In this document: positions 32,308-41,715 of the stretch, piece after piece
Layout: each line of letters begins with the position of its first letter
Numbering within the stretch: the stretch's first letter is position 1
Assembly (NCBI RefSeq): GCF_003634095.1
Contig: NZ_RBIR01000011.1
Coordinates: 1 to 64,000, forward strand
Direction of reading: 5' to 3'
Source of the DNA: Arthrobacter oryzae
GTDB lineage: Bacteria > Actinomycetota > Actinomycetes > Actinomycetales > Micrococcaceae
DNA length: 64,000 nt
The notes under the pieces: model-generated
The model's database searches: none
What the model was told of the DNA's origin: nothing
Seen by the model: only the letters and a program-made list of their open reading frames with translations
Made by a program: the position numbers and the translations under genes

Positions 32308-33810
32308 ATGGACACCCTCAACGAACTGCTCGGCGGCTTTGCCACCGCCATGACCTGGCAAAACCTGCTCTTTGCCTTCCTGGGCTGCCTGCTGGGCACC
32401 ATCATCGGAGTCCTTCCCGGTGTCGGCCCCGTCGCCGGCGTGGCCCTGCTCATCCCTCTCACCCTGAACCTGGATCCCGCCGGCTCGATCATCATGCTGT
32501 GCGCCATTTTCTACGGCACCCAGTACGGCGGCACCATCACCAGCGTCCTTTTGAATACGCCTGGTGAGGCGTCGTCGGCGATCACCACCATCGACGGCTA
32601 CGCAATGACCAAACTCGGCAGGGCAGGTGCGGCGCTTACCCTGGCCGCCGTGGGATCCTTCGTCGGCGGAACCGTCGCCACCATCGGCCTGGTCTTTGCC
32701 GCCAAACCCCTGGGTGAGCTGGGTTTGCTCGTCGGGCCCCCGGAGTTCTTCGCGCTCATGGTCGTCGGCATATCCCTGCTGGTTGCACTTGCGGGCAAGT
32801 CCATGGTCAAGGCCATCATCTCCGGTGCACTGGGCCTGCTGATCTCCATGGTCGGCATCGACCCCGTGGCCGGCGCCCCGCGCTTCACCTTCGGGATGGA
32901 CCGGCTTCTGGACGGCGTCAGTTTCGTGGCTGTCATCGTCGGCGTCTTCGGGCTCTCCGAAATCCTTTCCTACCGCAAGAACGCGGAGACGCCATTGGTT
33001 CACGCCCCCGGCATGCGCTCCCTGCTCCCGACCCGGACAGAATGGCGCCGCAGTACCCCCGCCATAGCCCGGGGCACCGGCGTCGGCTTCGGACTCGGCC
33101 TCATCCCGGGGATGACCGGATCAGTCTCGTCTCTGCTGTCCTATGCCGCGGAAAAGAAGTTCTCCCGCTTCCGTCACCAACTCGGCAAGGGCGCAGTCGA
33201 AGGCGTCGCCGGTCCCGAAACAGCCAACAACGCCCACGCAAATGCCGCCCTGATCCCGCTCTTCACCCTCGGCATCCCGGCATCCCCGACCATCGCCGTG
33301 CTGATGGGCGCCTTCCTCCAGCAGGGCCTGACGCCCGGGCCCGCCCTGTTCACAGAGCATTCCGAGATTGCCTGGGCCATCATCGCCAGCCTCTTCATCG
33401 GCAACGTGCTGCTGCTGCTGCTCAACGTCCCGCTGGTCGGACTCTGGACCTCCATCCTGCGCGTCCCCACCCCCATCCTGACCGCCGTGATCCTGCTGTT
33501 CATGGTCATCGGCGCCTACACCATCAACTTCAGCGTCTTCGACGTCTTCGTCATGATCGGCTTCGGCCTGCTCGGCCTGGCCCTGAGAAACCTGGACATC
33601 CCGCTGGCGCCGATGGTCCTCACCCTGGTACTGGGCCCGCTGATGGAACGCTCACTGCGCGAATCCCTGGAAATCTCCCAAGGCGACTTCAGCGTCTTCA
33701 CCAGCCGCCCCATCTCCGCCGTGCTGATCGGCGTCGGCGTGCTGATCATCTGCAGCCCGCTGCTCAAGTTCCACAAACCCAAGGCCCTCACCGAGGACCC
33801 CGAAGCCTAG
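32308..33810 (+). CDS. tctA: Tripartite tricarboxylate transporter, large permease TctA
   Basis: 500 residues and about twelve membrane helices. The family's two glycine-rich signature loops are present: GVLPGVGPVAGVALLIPLT and GLIPGMTGSVSSLLSYAAEK, as are TSVLLNTPGEASSAITTIDGY and GPETANNAHANAALIPLFTLGIP. It carries out proton- or sodium-driven uptake of a carboxylate delivered by TctC. ATG at 32308 lies 3 bases after the TctB stop. Confidence 0.95.
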   Translation: MDTLNELLGGFATAMTWQNLLFAFLGCLLGTIIGVLPGVGPVAGVALLIPLTLNLDPAGSIIMLCAIFYGTQYGGTITSVLLNTPGEASSAITTIDGYAMTKLGRAGAALTLAAVGSFVGGTVATIGLVFAAKPLGELGLLVGPPEFFALMVVGISLLVALAGKSMVKAIISGALGLLISMVGIDPVAGAPRFTFGMDRLLDGVSFVAVIVGVFGLSEILSYRKNAETPLVHAPGMRSLLPTRTEWRRSTPAIARGTGVGFGLGLIPGMTGSVSSLLSYAAEKKFSRFRHQLGKGAVEGVAGPETANNAHANAALIPLFTLGIPASPTIAVLMGAFLQQGLTPGPALFTEHSEIAWAIIASLFIGNVLLLLLNVPLVGLWTSILRVPTPILTAVILLFMVIGAYTINFSVFDVFVMIGFGLLGLALRNLDIPLAPMVLTLVLGPLMERSLRESLEISQGDFSVFTSRPISAVLIGVGVLIICSPLLKFHKPKALTEDPEA

Positions 33811-33882
33811 ACCCAGCTCAACTCCACGCCCGACCACCTACCAACCCTCTAATCCCATGCATTTCTTCAAAGGAGAAGACCC

Positions 33883-34887
33883 TTGTCACGCACGAAAATC
33901 ACCGCAGCCATCGCCGCAGCAGCCCTCATCGCCCTCACCGGCTGCGGCGCCAACGCCAGCGCCAACAACCCCGCCTCCGGGGACGACTTCCCCAAGAAGG
34001 GCAAGTCCATTGACCTAATCGTGGCCTTCGGCTCCGGCGGCGCCGTGGACACCGCAGCGCGCCTCGTCCAGCCGATCCTAGAGAAGGAACTCGGCACTAA
34101 CGTCGAGGTCATCAACAAGCCGGGCGCCGGTGGACAGATCGGCTACACGGCTCTGACCGGCGCCAAGCCCGACGGGTACACCATCGGCGCCACCGGCTCA
34201 CCGTCAGTGGTCGTCTCACCGCTGGACCCGACCCGCGGCGCCAAATACACCCGCGCCAGCTTTGAACCCTTGGGCCGGCAGGTCATCGACCCCGCCGTGA
34301 TCGCCGTCCAGCCCGATAGCCCCTACAAGACGTTGAAGGACCTCCTCGACGCGGCCAAGGCAAACCCGAAATCCATGACCGCCAGCACCACCGGCCTGCA
34401 GACCGGCGAACACTTCGCCCTGGCCCAGATCCAGGAAACCACCGGCTCGGTGTTCGCTCCGGTGCATTTCTCCGAGGGCGCCTCCCAGGCCACCACCGCG
34501 TTCCTCGGCAAGCACGTCGACGTCCTCGTCGCCAACGTCAGCGACGTGACCGACCTGACCAAACAGGGCAAGGCCCGCGTCCTGGGCATCATGACCGCCG
34601 AACGCTCACCCTCGCTGCCGGACGTTCCCACGTTCAAGGAAGCCGGCTACGACGTCGAAGCCGGCACCGTCCGCGGCTACTCGGCACCGGCCGGGCTGCC
34701 TGACGCCATCGCCAAGAAGCTCGAAGCTGCCCTCCAAAAGGCCATCGAGGACCCCACTGTCAAGGAAAAGATGAGCGCACTCGGTCTCCAGACCAGCTAC
34801 CTCTCCGGCACTGACTACGAGAAGTTCTGGGCCGGCCAGGAAGCGGACTTCAAGAAGGTCCTCCCGCTGGTCCAGAAAAAAGACTGA
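33883..34887 (+). CDS. tctC: Tripartite tricarboxylate transporter substrate-binding lipoprotein TctC
   Basis: 334 residues from TTG at 33883 with AAAGGAGAA upstream. The signal peptide ends in a lipobox (ALTGC, Cys21), so the protein is lipid-anchored outside the membrane. The mature domain starts SIDLIVAFGSGGAVDTAARL and has VINKPGAGGQIGY, the Bug/TctC fold with its pyrroline-type anion-binding loops. It captures the carboxylate substrate for TctAB. The gene order B-A-C differs from the classical C-B-A. Confidence 0.93.
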   Translation: MSRTKITAAIAAAALIALTGCGANASANNPASGDDFPKKGKSIDLIVAFGSGGAVDTAARLVQPILEKELGTNVEVINKPGAGGQIGYTALTGAKPDGYTIGATGSPSVVVSPLDPTRGAKYTRASFEPLGRQVIDPAVIAVQPDSPYKTLKDLLDAAKANPKSMTASTTGLQTGEHFALAQIQETTGSVFAPVHFSEGASQATTAFLGKHVDVLVANVSDVTDLTKQGKARVLGIMTAERSPSLPDVPTFKEAGYDVEAGTVRGYSAPAGLPDAIAKKLEAALQKAIEDPTVKEKMSALGLQTSYLSGTDYEKFWAGQEADFKKVLPLVQKKD

Positions 34888-34921
34888 TCCTCCAACGCCA
34901 ACCCCCACGGAAGAACCGACC

Positions 34922-35551
34922 ATGACAACTCCAGTCCTTGAGGACATCGACGCAGACTTCGCCCGCCCGGACCGGAACGTGATCGACCGGCTCGCCAAAC
35001 TGCCGGCCGCCAACATCGGTGACGCCATGGACCGCCTCGGAATCGCGGACTCAGCCATCCAGGCCATCTGGCCCGGCGCCCGCCTCGCCGGCCCGGCCTT
35101 CACCGTCTGGACACGCCCCGGGGACAACCAGGGCATCCACCGCGCACTGCAGGTCGCCCGCCCCGGAGACGTCATCGTCGTCTCCGGCGGCGGGGACGAA
35201 TCCCGGGCGCTGCTGGGCGAGCTCATCGGCGAACGTGCGATCAACCTGGGCCTCGCCGGCTTCGCCTTGGACGGCGCTGCCCGCGACGCCGAAGCCCTCG
35301 CCGAGATTGGCATGCCCGTCTTCGCCCGTGCCATCACCCCGGCGGGCCCCTACAAGAACGGCCCCTCCCGCCTTGGCACGCCGATTTCCTTCGGCGGTGT
35401 TCCCGTCCTGCCGGGCGATGTCATCATCGGCGATTCCGACGGCGTCATCGTCATTCCCAGGGAACAGGCGGCCAACGTCGCAGACGCGGCCGAAGCCGTT
35501 TTCGCTGACGAAACCAGCCGCCGGGCCGCCATTATTGCGGCCCGCCACTAA
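34922..35551 (+). CDS. RraA-like aldolase/demethylmenaquinone methyltransferase-fold protein
   Basis: 209 residues. Conserved family features: ANIGDAMDRLG, AGPAFTVWTRPGDN, VARPGDVIVVSGGGDESRALLGEL, and AINLGLAGFALDGAARDAEAL, where the G-x-x-x-D-G-x-x-R-D block holds the metal/oxalate site of HMG/CHA aldolases. In catabolic operons such proteins cleave 4-hydroxy-4-methyl(carboxy)-2-oxo acids to pyruvate. With the carboxylate transporter upstream this activity is more likely than RNase E inhibition, but the exact substrate is open. Confidence 0.82.
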   Translation: MTTPVLEDIDADFARPDRNVIDRLAKLPAANIGDAMDRLGIADSAIQAIWPGARLAGPAFTVWTRPGDNQGIHRALQVARPGDVIVVSGGGDESRALLGELIGERAINLGLAGFALDGAARDAEALAEIGMPVFARAITPAGPYKNGPSRLGTPISFGGVPVLPGDVIIGDSDGVIVIPREQAANVADAAEAVFADETSRRAAIIAARH

Positions 35552-35570
35552 CAGAAAAGACACCAGAAAA

Positions 35571-36359
35571 ATGACAGCGTGCACCGTCATCGGCCTCGGC
35601 GAAGCCGGGGCGACCTATGCCTCAGCCCTGGTCGCCGCAGGCCACACCGTGACAGGATTCGATCCCGTCGCCCCTTCCACCCCGGCCGGCGTCACCCGGG
35701 CAGCTACCGCAGCACAAGCCTGTGCAGGCGCGGATATCGTCCTGGTCCTCACCGGGGCAGGCGCCGCGCGAAACGTGGCCCAGGAATGCCTGCCGGTCCT
35801 GCGCGCCGGCAGCTGCTACGCCGACTTCACCTCCTCCTCACCGCAGGTCATGCAGGAACTCGGGCAGCTGCCCGGCGCGGCGCTTTTCGCGGACGTCGCT
35901 ATCCTCGGACCCGTCCCCACCCAGGGAGCAAAAACTCCCCTAATGGTCAGCGGCCCCGGCTCCCGGGCCGTGGCCGAGCTCCTGTCCCCGCTGGGCGCCG
36001 ACGTCGAAATTGCCGACGGCGAACCCGGGGCCGCCATGGCCCACAAACTGCTCCGCAGCGTTCTGATGAAAGGCATGGCCTCAGTCGTCGTCGAAGCGGT
36101 CACCGCCGGACGGGCCGCCGGCCTGGAGGACTGGATCCGCGGCCAGGTCGCCCGGCAGCTCGCCGGCGACGGCCAGGCCGTCATCGACAGGTTCCTCACC
36201 GGCACTGCCAAACACGCCCTGCGCCGCTCCCAGGAGATGCAGGACACCGCCAACTACCTCTCCGACCTCGGAGTACCCGCCGAGATGACGTCAGCTTCAG
36301 CTACCGCCCTGACACGCATGGCCCAGGAAACGGCGCCGATGGCGCCGGCCTTGCACTGA
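35571..36359 (+). CDS. NAD(P)-dependent dehydrogenase, 6-phosphogluconate/3-hydroxyisobutyrate-like
   Basis: 262 residues from ATG 35571. The N-terminal Rossmann motif is CTVIGLGEAGATYASALVAAGH. The middle carries YADFTSSSPQVMQEL and VAILGPVPTQGAKTPLMVSG, in the place of the substrate-binding loop, and the C-terminal domain has the catalytic Lys region AAMAHKLLRSVLMKGM. It fits the branch of short 6PGDH-like enzymes with a DUF1932-type C-terminal domain that accompany RraA-like aldolases. It would oxidise a hydroxyacid intermediate to the oxoacid cleaved by its neighbour. Confidence 0.8.
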   Translation: MTACTVIGLGEAGATYASALVAAGHTVTGFDPVAPSTPAGVTRAATAAQACAGADIVLVLTGAGAARNVAQECLPVLRAGSCYADFTSSSPQVMQELGQLPGAALFADVAILGPVPTQGAKTPLMVSGPGSRAVAELLSPLGADVEIADGEPGAAMAHKLLRSVLMKGMASVVVEAVTAGRAAGLEDWIRGQVARQLAGDGQAVIDRFLTGTAKHALRRSQEMQDTANYLSDLGVPAEMTSASATALTRMAQETAPMAPALH

Positions 36360-36454
36360 CCCCCATCTTGCGCTGACCCCGGCATCAGGCAGAATCATTT
36401 ACAGGAATCAACGATGAATCATCCACTAAGAAGTACCCCACCAGGAGCTACCGC

Positions 36455-37792
36455 ATGATCGGCATTTGGGCCCTTGGTGCCTACCTGGCCGTCATCCTGC
36501 TCTGGACCACAGCGATCAAACGCAGCGTCGGAGAAGCCATGATCCTCGGCTTCCTGGCCGTTCTCCCCTTCACGGGGGCCGCCGCGGCACAGATCGGCTG
36601 GGCCTCCTTCTACTCCGCGGCAACCGACGAAATCGTCTACGCCACCATGGCGTTCGTCTTCATGGGCTACCTCCTGGACAAGACAGGAGTGCTAGACCGT
36701 CTCATCGACCTGCTGAACTCCATGATCGGCGGCGTCAAAGGCGGCCCCGCCTGGGTGTCCACCGTGGCGTCCGCCGGCCTCGGCGGGGTGGTCCACAACC
36801 AAGCCGCCATCGCCGCGACCGTCGGCTCCGTGACCATCCCCTGGATGGAAAAATCCAAGCTCGACAAACCCGCGGCCGCAACACTTGTCGCCGGAAACGC
36901 CGGAATGGGCATCACCTTCCCGTTCAGCGCCTCCATGTTCGTCCTCGTCGGATCCGCCACCGTCGGGCCCCTGCTGAACGTCAACGAGCTCTTACTTCCC
37001 CTGCTCATCGGCGGCCTATGGTGCTTCCTGCACCGGCTCATTGTCACCTGGCTGCTGATCCGCAAGAGCGGGATGACGCCGCTGGATCCTGCGCACCGGC
37101 TGACTGCCCGGGTAGCCTTCGGGCGCGGCTGGGCCACGCTGCTGCTCTTCATTGTGGTGGCCATCCCGCTCATCATCACCTCCGGCGCCATCGCCACGGC
37201 ACTGTCGGACTGGACCGGAGGCGATATCACCAAAACTGTCAGCGTCATCATCTGGATCCCGGTGGTCCTCATCATCACAGGCGCCCTGCTGGGCAGGAAG
37301 CGGCTCCCGGGCAGCGGCCACGCCTGGTGGGCGCTGCTCCGGGACTCCGCCCCGAGATTCGGCATCGTGGGGGTAACGGTCGTTTTCGCCTTTGCCGGGG
37401 CCAACGCCCTCGCCGCCACGGGCCTGCCCAAACAGATGACCGCACTGCTTAACCAGCTGAACCTGCCCCTGTGGCTGCTCGCCATCCTCATCGGACTGAT
37501 CGTCATCGCCGTCGCAGCCCCGCTCTCCGCCACGGCCACCATGGCCGCCGTCGGAACCGTCGGTGTCGCCACACTCGTCGCCGCCGGCGTCCCGGCCACC
37601 ACCGCCGCCGTCGCCGTGCTGATCTTCTCCTCCTGCGAAGCAGCGGTTCCGCCCGGAGGCGCACCGCTCTACGTCGCCTGCGGCATCGCCGACGTGAACC
37701 CGGTCAAAACCTTCTCCCGCCTGCTCACCCACTACGCCCTGCCGCTGCTGGGAATCGGCGTGCTGATCATCGTCGGCGTCCTGCCGATCTAA
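36455..37792 (+). CDS. TRAP-type large permease (DctM-like)
   Basis: 445 residues, about twelve to thirteen membrane helices. MAFVFMGYLLDKTGVLDRLIDLL, GGPAWVSTVASAGLGGVV, IAATVGSVTIPWM and AGNAGMGITFPFSASMFVLVG match the DctM pattern of paired glycine-rich loops. RBS CAGGAG lies before ATG 36455. No DctP-type binding protein and no ordinary DctQ subunit follow, so either it works alone, as some IT-superfamily carriers do, or it borrows the small 86-residue protein next to it. It is a second carrier in the same operon as TctABC. Confidence 0.8.
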   Translation: MIGIWALGAYLAVILLWTTAIKRSVGEAMILGFLAVLPFTGAAAAQIGWASFYSAATDEIVYATMAFVFMGYLLDKTGVLDRLIDLLNSMIGGVKGGPAWVSTVASAGLGGVVHNQAAIAATVGSVTIPWMEKSKLDKPAAATLVAGNAGMGITFPFSASMFVLVGSATVGPLLNVNELLLPLLIGGLWCFLHRLIVTWLLIRKSGMTPLDPAHRLTARVAFGRGWATLLLFIVVAIPLIITSGAIATALSDWTGGDITKTVSVIIWIPVVLIITGALLGRKRLPGSGHAWWALLRDSAPRFGIVGVTVVFAFAGANALAATGLPKQMTALLNQLNLPLWLLAILIGLIVIAVAAPLSATATMAAVGTVGVATLVAAGVPATTAAVAVLIFSSCEAAVPPGGAPLYVACGIADVNPVKTFSRLLTHYALPLLGIGVLIIVGVLPI

Positions 37793-37804
37793 AGGAACCA
37801 AGAC

Positions 37805-38065
37805 ATGCCCAAGATCAGAAGAGTCATCGAGGTCATCTTCGTCCTGACCCTCGTCGCCCTCCTCATTGGAGGCGTCCTAGTCGTGACCGGACAGGCCATC
37901 GCCCTCATCGCCGGCCAAAGCGCGTGGCTCCAATTCTTCAATGAATCCGTCAACCCCCCGCTGTGCATCGTGGCCTCTGTGTGCGCGATCGCAGGCTTCC
38001 TCCTCAGCTACAAAACCCACCAGAAGCAAAGAGTGAAGGCGCCCCAGGAAGCAGCGACGCGATGA
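37805..38065 (+). CDS. Small two-helix membrane protein next to the DctM-like permease
   Basis: 86 residues: basic start MPKIRRVIE, helix IFVLTLVALLIGGVLVVTGQAIALIAG, loop, helix LCIVASVCAIAGFLLSY, then a basic tail. It starts 13 bases after the permease stop and ends inside the cyclase start (ATGA), so it is part of the operon. Too short for DctQ (usually about 160 residues and four helices), but it could be a reduced accessory subunit. Function unproven. Confidence 0.65.
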   Translation: MPKIRRVIEVIFVLTLVALLIGGVLVVTGQAIALIAGQSAWLQFFNESVNPPLCIVASVCAIAGFLLSYKTHQKQRVKAPQEAATR

Positions 38066-39051
38066 CATCCCATGCCGGGGACGGAACCTACCCGACATTT
38101 GCCCAACTGCTTGAAAGGGAGGGTGGGCTAGCCGGGACCTCCTGGGGATTGTTTCCCCAACCGGACCGCGGAACGCCGTCGTTCATCACACAGGACCCCA
38201 TCCTGCAAGCCAGAAACTGCATCAGGACCGGCACCGTCTTCGGCCTGGACTATCCCGCCGAAGCGTTTGACCCCGGAATGTCACTAAAACGAAGCGCACC
38301 GCGCCACACGATCTACTCCTCCCACCCCGCCCACCGCGACGACTACCTCGACGGCTACTACCTCCAGGGCTCCACACAGATCGACGGGCTCCGGCACCGC
38401 CGGGCAGACGACATCGGCTTCTACAACGGCACCCCCGATGACCGGATCACGGAGGGCACCCCGGACCTCGGCATCCAGGAATGGGCAGACAACCCCATTG
38501 TTGGCAGGGGAGTGCTGGTCGACCTCGACGGGTACCGCACCGGCCTGGGCGAGCCCATCGACCACACAGCCGGGGAACCCCTCAGCCTCGACCTCATCCA
38601 GGCGGCCGTAGCGGCCCAATCTCTGAGCATCCGCCCCGGAGACATCCTGATGCTCCACACTGGCTGGTGCGAATGGTTCCTTGCCCTGACGTTGGAGGAG
38701 AAGCAACAGACCCGCGACAACCGCCGTGCCACCGGCATCGCCCAATCACAGGACTTCGTCGCATGGGCCTGGGACCACCGCGTCGCGCTGCTTGCGGCTG
38801 ATAACTTCGCCCTCGAGTGCCTGCCCGCCGTACCCGGAAGCCCCTTCCTGAACAGCGCGCCGAGCGACCACGGCATGATGCACCAACAACTCTTGGCCAA
38901 ACTCGGCATGCCCTTAGGCGAATTGTGGCGGCTCGGACCCCTCAGCCGGCACATGAAGACCACCGGCAACTGGGACGCCTTCATCACCATCAAACCGCTC
39001 AACATCACCGGAGGAACCGGGTCACCCGCGAACGCCACCGCGTTGACGTGA
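38062..39051 (+). CDS. Cyclase-family (kynurenine formamidase-like) hydrolase
   Basis: 329 residues from ATG 38062, overlapping the previous stop. Family features: TQIDGLRH in place of the metal-binding HxGTHxD block (GSTQIDGLRHRRAD), then GRGVLVDLDGYR, IRPGDILMLHTGW and ALLAADNFALECLP, with HGMMHQQLLAKLGMPLGELW near the end, as in long bacterial cyclases. It is probably a metal-dependent hydrolase that opens a lactone or amide of the operon's substrate. The family is loosely defined, so the reaction is an inference. Confidence 0.8.
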   Translation: MTSHAGDGTYPTFAQLLEREGGLAGTSWGLFPQPDRGTPSFITQDPILQARNCIRTGTVFGLDYPAEAFDPGMSLKRSAPRHTIYSSHPAHRDDYLDGYYLQGSTQIDGLRHRRADDIGFYNGTPDDRITEGTPDLGIQEWADNPIVGRGVLVDLDGYRTGLGEPIDHTAGEPLSLDLIQAAVAAQSLSIRPGDILMLHTGWCEWFLALTLEEKQQTRDNRRATGIAQSQDFVAWAWDHRVALLAADNFALECLPAVPGSPFLNSAPSDHGMMHQQLLAKLGMPLGELWRLGPLSRHMKTTGNWDAFITIKPLNITGGTGSPANATALT

Positions 39052-39250
39052 AGTGCCGGCCCGGGCTTGAACGGAGCCGGGAATCCCTGCGCCGCAACAC
39101 CGTGTCAGTCCCTGACGCCGCATCGGTCACCTCGCACCGATAGACGTTGACCTCGTTCCGCTCCCCGTTCGCACTTGGGGGTCTTGAACTATATTCGGAC
39201 AAGGGAATGGCTCGGACTGCATTGCAGGCACAAGGAAGGCGGGTTTCTGG

Positions 39251-40153
39251 ATGGCGGAAATGCCGCGCGCCACGGTGGAAGTGAGTGCCAGCGTGGTCCG
39301 GCGCCTCGTCCGGGACCAGCGGCCCGACCTCGGCGATTGTCCTTTAGCGCGGGTTGCGAACGGCTGGGACAACGCCACCTTCCGGCTCGGTGACGGCCTG
39401 GCCGTCCGGCTGCCGCGCAGGGCGGAGGCCGTTCCGCTGATACTGCATGAGCAGCGTTACCTTCCCGACAAAGCTCGCCGCTCCCCGGTCGCGGTTCCCG
39501 TCCCCGTCCATGCCGGCCGGCCGACGCCGGACTTTCCCTGGCCGTGGAGCATCGTGCGGTGGGTTCCCGGAGCCGCTGCAGCCGACGTCGGTCCGGCAGG
39601 CCGCGGGCAGGCGGCTCAAGGCCTGGCCGATTTCCTGCTGTCCCTTCACTTGCCGGCCGAATCCGGCGTCCCGGTGAACCCTTTCCGGGGTGTGCCGCTG
39701 ACAGGCCGTGACGCTGTGCTGGTGGAACGGCTCGGGGACCACGAACGCTACCCGCAGGCGGCAGCGCTGAGAGCAGTGTGGGCGCAGGCCCTTGCCGCCA
39801 AGGCCTGGGAAGGGCCGCCGATGATGCTCCACGGGGACCTCCACCCCGGCAACATCCTGCTGGCGGACGACGGCTCCCTGGCCGGCGTCATCGATTTCGG
39901 CGACGTCGGGGTAGGGGACCCGGCTGTCGATCTTGCGGTGGGGTGGCTGATGTTCGACGCCGGCACTCGCCGCCGCTTCATGGGCGCCTTTGGCTCCGCA
40001 GTGGACGGGGACACCTGGATGAGGGCGCGCGGCTGGGCTCTCATCCTGTCCACCGCCATGCTGAGCAACTCCGACGATAATCCGCGGATGCTCGCCGTAG
40101 GGAAGTTTGGGATCAGGCAGATCCTGGGTGACGGTCTTAGCCTGAGACGCTGA
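39251..40153 (+). CDS. Aminoglycoside phosphotransferase-family kinase
   Basis: 300 residues. The N-lobe has GWDNATFRLGDGLAVRLPRR with an ATP-binding Arg in the usual place. The C-lobe has the Brenner-type catalytic motif MMLHGDLHPGNILLADDG and VIDFGDVGVGDPAVDLAVGW. It resembles the stand-alone APH enzymes common in soil actinobacteria, which may phosphorylate antibiotics such as aminoglycosides or unrelated alcohols. AAGGCGGG lies before ATG 39251. No partner genes are next to it. Confidence 0.88.
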   Translation: MAEMPRATVEVSASVVRRLVRDQRPDLGDCPLARVANGWDNATFRLGDGLAVRLPRRAEAVPLILHEQRYLPDKARRSPVAVPVPVHAGRPTPDFPWPWSIVRWVPGAAAADVGPAGRGQAAQGLADFLLSLHLPAESGVPVNPFRGVPLTGRDAVLVERLGDHERYPQAAALRAVWAQALAAKAWEGPPMMLHGDLHPGNILLADDGSLAGVIDFGDVGVGDPAVDLAVGWLMFDAGTRRRFMGAFGSAVDGDTWMRARGWALILSTAMLSNSDDNPRMLAVGKFGIRQILGDGLSLRR

Positions 40154-40209
40154 CGCTGACGCTGACGGCGGCGTTACCGGCGTTAAATGTCAGTGCCTCC
40201 TGCCATTCT

Positions 40210-41715
40210 GTGGGTATGGAAGGCAGAGCAGTTGCCGAGACGTTGGAGGCCATGGAGGCCTCCCTCGCTGCGGTGGCTGTGTTTGCCGGTCGCGGAGACA
40301 GGAACACGGCCTCGACCGGCGCTGACCTTCTTCGCGACGAGGCGGACGCGTGCCTGGACGGCATGGCTGAGGTGGGCCGCATGGAGGCCAGGCTTGCCGC
40401 GCTGAAGGTGCACTTCGCCGCCGGTTATTCCCGCGCTGCCGCCGCCATGGCGCCTCCGGCCGTTTCCCCGCAGGAGCGCACCGCCCAGGAAATGGCGATG
40501 ACAGCAGAGGTGGCCTGTGTCCTGACAGTGAGTGAAAGATCGGCGGCCGCGCTCCTGGCGGAGTCAGCCAAATTGACCACCGGGTTGCCCCTCACGCTGT
40601 CTGCGCTGCACGCAGGAAGCATTTCCTGGCAACACGCGCGGGTGATGTGTGATGAAACGTCCGGTCTGGACCCCGCCGGGGCGGCTGCTTTGGAGGCTCA
40701 TTTCCTGGACCCCGAAGCTGCCTTTGCCGCGCGTGGCTGCCCGGCGGGGGAGCTGGTGCCGGGCAGGTTCCGGGCCAAAGCGCGCCGATGGCGTGAGCTG
40801 CACCATCCTGTCAGCATCGAGGCGCGCCACCGCAAGGGTGTGGAGGACCGTCGGCTGGAATATGTGCCGGACCGGGACGGCATGGCCTGGCTCTCGGCCT
40901 ATCTGACTGCGGATGTGGCGGTGGGTGTTTGGTCCCGTGCCACGGAGGCGGCGCGTGCCCTGCAGGAGCCGGACGAATCCCGGACCCTGACCCAGCTCCG
41001 TGCGGACGTCGCCGCTGAATGGCTGCTGGCGGGGGTGGCGGAAGGAACCCCGTCACCTAAGGCCCAGGTCCTGGTGACCGTGCCGGTGCTGTCTCTCTTG
41101 GGCACCGGCTCGGAACCGGCCACACTGGACGGTTATGGTCCCATTCCGCCGAGCATGGCCCGCCGGATTGTGGGGGATGGCGCCCCGTCCTTCCTGCGGG
41201 TGCTGATCGATCCGCGCAGCGGAGCGCCGCTGGAGATCGGACGGACCAGCTACAGGGTTCCGAAGGCGATGCGCCAATGGTTGCGGCTCCGGGATGCCCG
41301 GTGCAATTTTCCGGGCTGCAATAACCATTCCCTGGATAACGACGCGGATCATCTGTTGGCCTGGTCCGAGGGAGGGGGCACCGGCATCACCAACCTGGGC
41401 CAGCCATGCCGGCGGCACCACCGGCTCAAACACACCACAGCATGGAGACCGGTTGACGCCACCCGGGACCAGCCGCCCGGCTGGATCTCACCTGCGGGAC
41501 GCTCGTATCCCGGCGAACAACAAGACTGGGAACCACCGCACTGGCCGCTTCAGCTCGGCGGCGCCGTTGAAGGCTGGGAGCCGGAACCGCCCGAGTGTGA
41601 AACGGAACCGCCCGACTGGCCGGACGTAGTTGCAGGTGCCGTCGGACGCGGCGAGGCCGGGCCGCCATTACCGGTGGATCCCTTTCCCGACTGGGCACTG
41701 TTCATCGCGGCGTAG
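40210..41715 (+). CDS. DUF222 domain protein with C-terminal HNH endonuclease
   Basis: 501 residues. The helical N-terminal half (RDEADACLDGMAEVGRMEARLAALK, VSERSAAALLAES, LHAGSISWQHARVM) is DUF222. The C-terminal HNH core is RDARCNFPGCNNHSLDNDADHLLAWSEGGGTGITNLGQPCRRHHRLKH, with the Cys pairs and His residues of the fold intact. The tail is Pro/Glu-rich. These 13E12-type proteins are multicopy in Micrococcaceae and mycobacteria and their role is unknown; mobile-DNA association is suspected. GTG 40210 or ATG 40216 could start it. Confidence 0.88.
   Translation: MGMEGRAVAETLEAMEASLAAVAVFAGRGDRNTASTGADLLRDEADACLDGMAEVGRMEARLAALKVHFAAGYSRAAAAMAPPAVSPQERTAQEMAMTAEVACVLTVSERSAAALLAESAKLTTGLPLTLSALHAGSISWQHARVMCDETSGLDPAGAAALEAHFLDPEAAFAARGCPAGELVPGRFRAKARRWRELHHPVSIEARHRKGVEDRRLEYVPDRDGMAWLSAYLTADVAVGVWSRATEAARALQEPDESRTLTQLRADVAAEWLLAGVAEGTPSPKAQVLVTVPVLSLLGTGSEPATLDGYGPIPPSMARRIVGDGAPSFLRVLIDPRSGAPLEIGRTSYRVPKAMRQWLRLRDARCNFPGCNNHSLDNDADHLLAWSEGGGTGITNLGQPCRRHHRLKHTTAWRPVDATRDQPPGWISPAGRSYPGEQQDWEPPHWPLQLGGAVEGWEPEPPECETEPPDWPDVVAGAVGRGEAGPPLPVDPFPDWALFIAA

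Noticed and set aside
31930..33810. A 626-residue protein starting at 31930 in the TctA frame
   Set aside because: The first 126 codons lie out of frame within tctB and read as low-complexity Arg/Pro/Gly sequence; the real TctA starts at ATG 32308 just after the tctB stop.
33042..34013. 323-codon frame across the end of tctA and start of tctC
   Set aside because: Arg/Pro/His-rich shadow crossing two real genes.
34922..35551. Calling this gene the RNase E inhibitor RraA or menaquinone methyltransferase
   Set aside because: The operon context (carboxylate transporter, hydroxyacid dehydrogenase) suits an aldolase of the same fold, so no rraA/menG symbol was used.
40148..40172. CTGACG triplets (GACGCTGACGCTGACGCTGACGG) as a repeat or regulatory site
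   Set aside because: Only four short units straddling a stop codon; likely chance or slippage, without symmetry.
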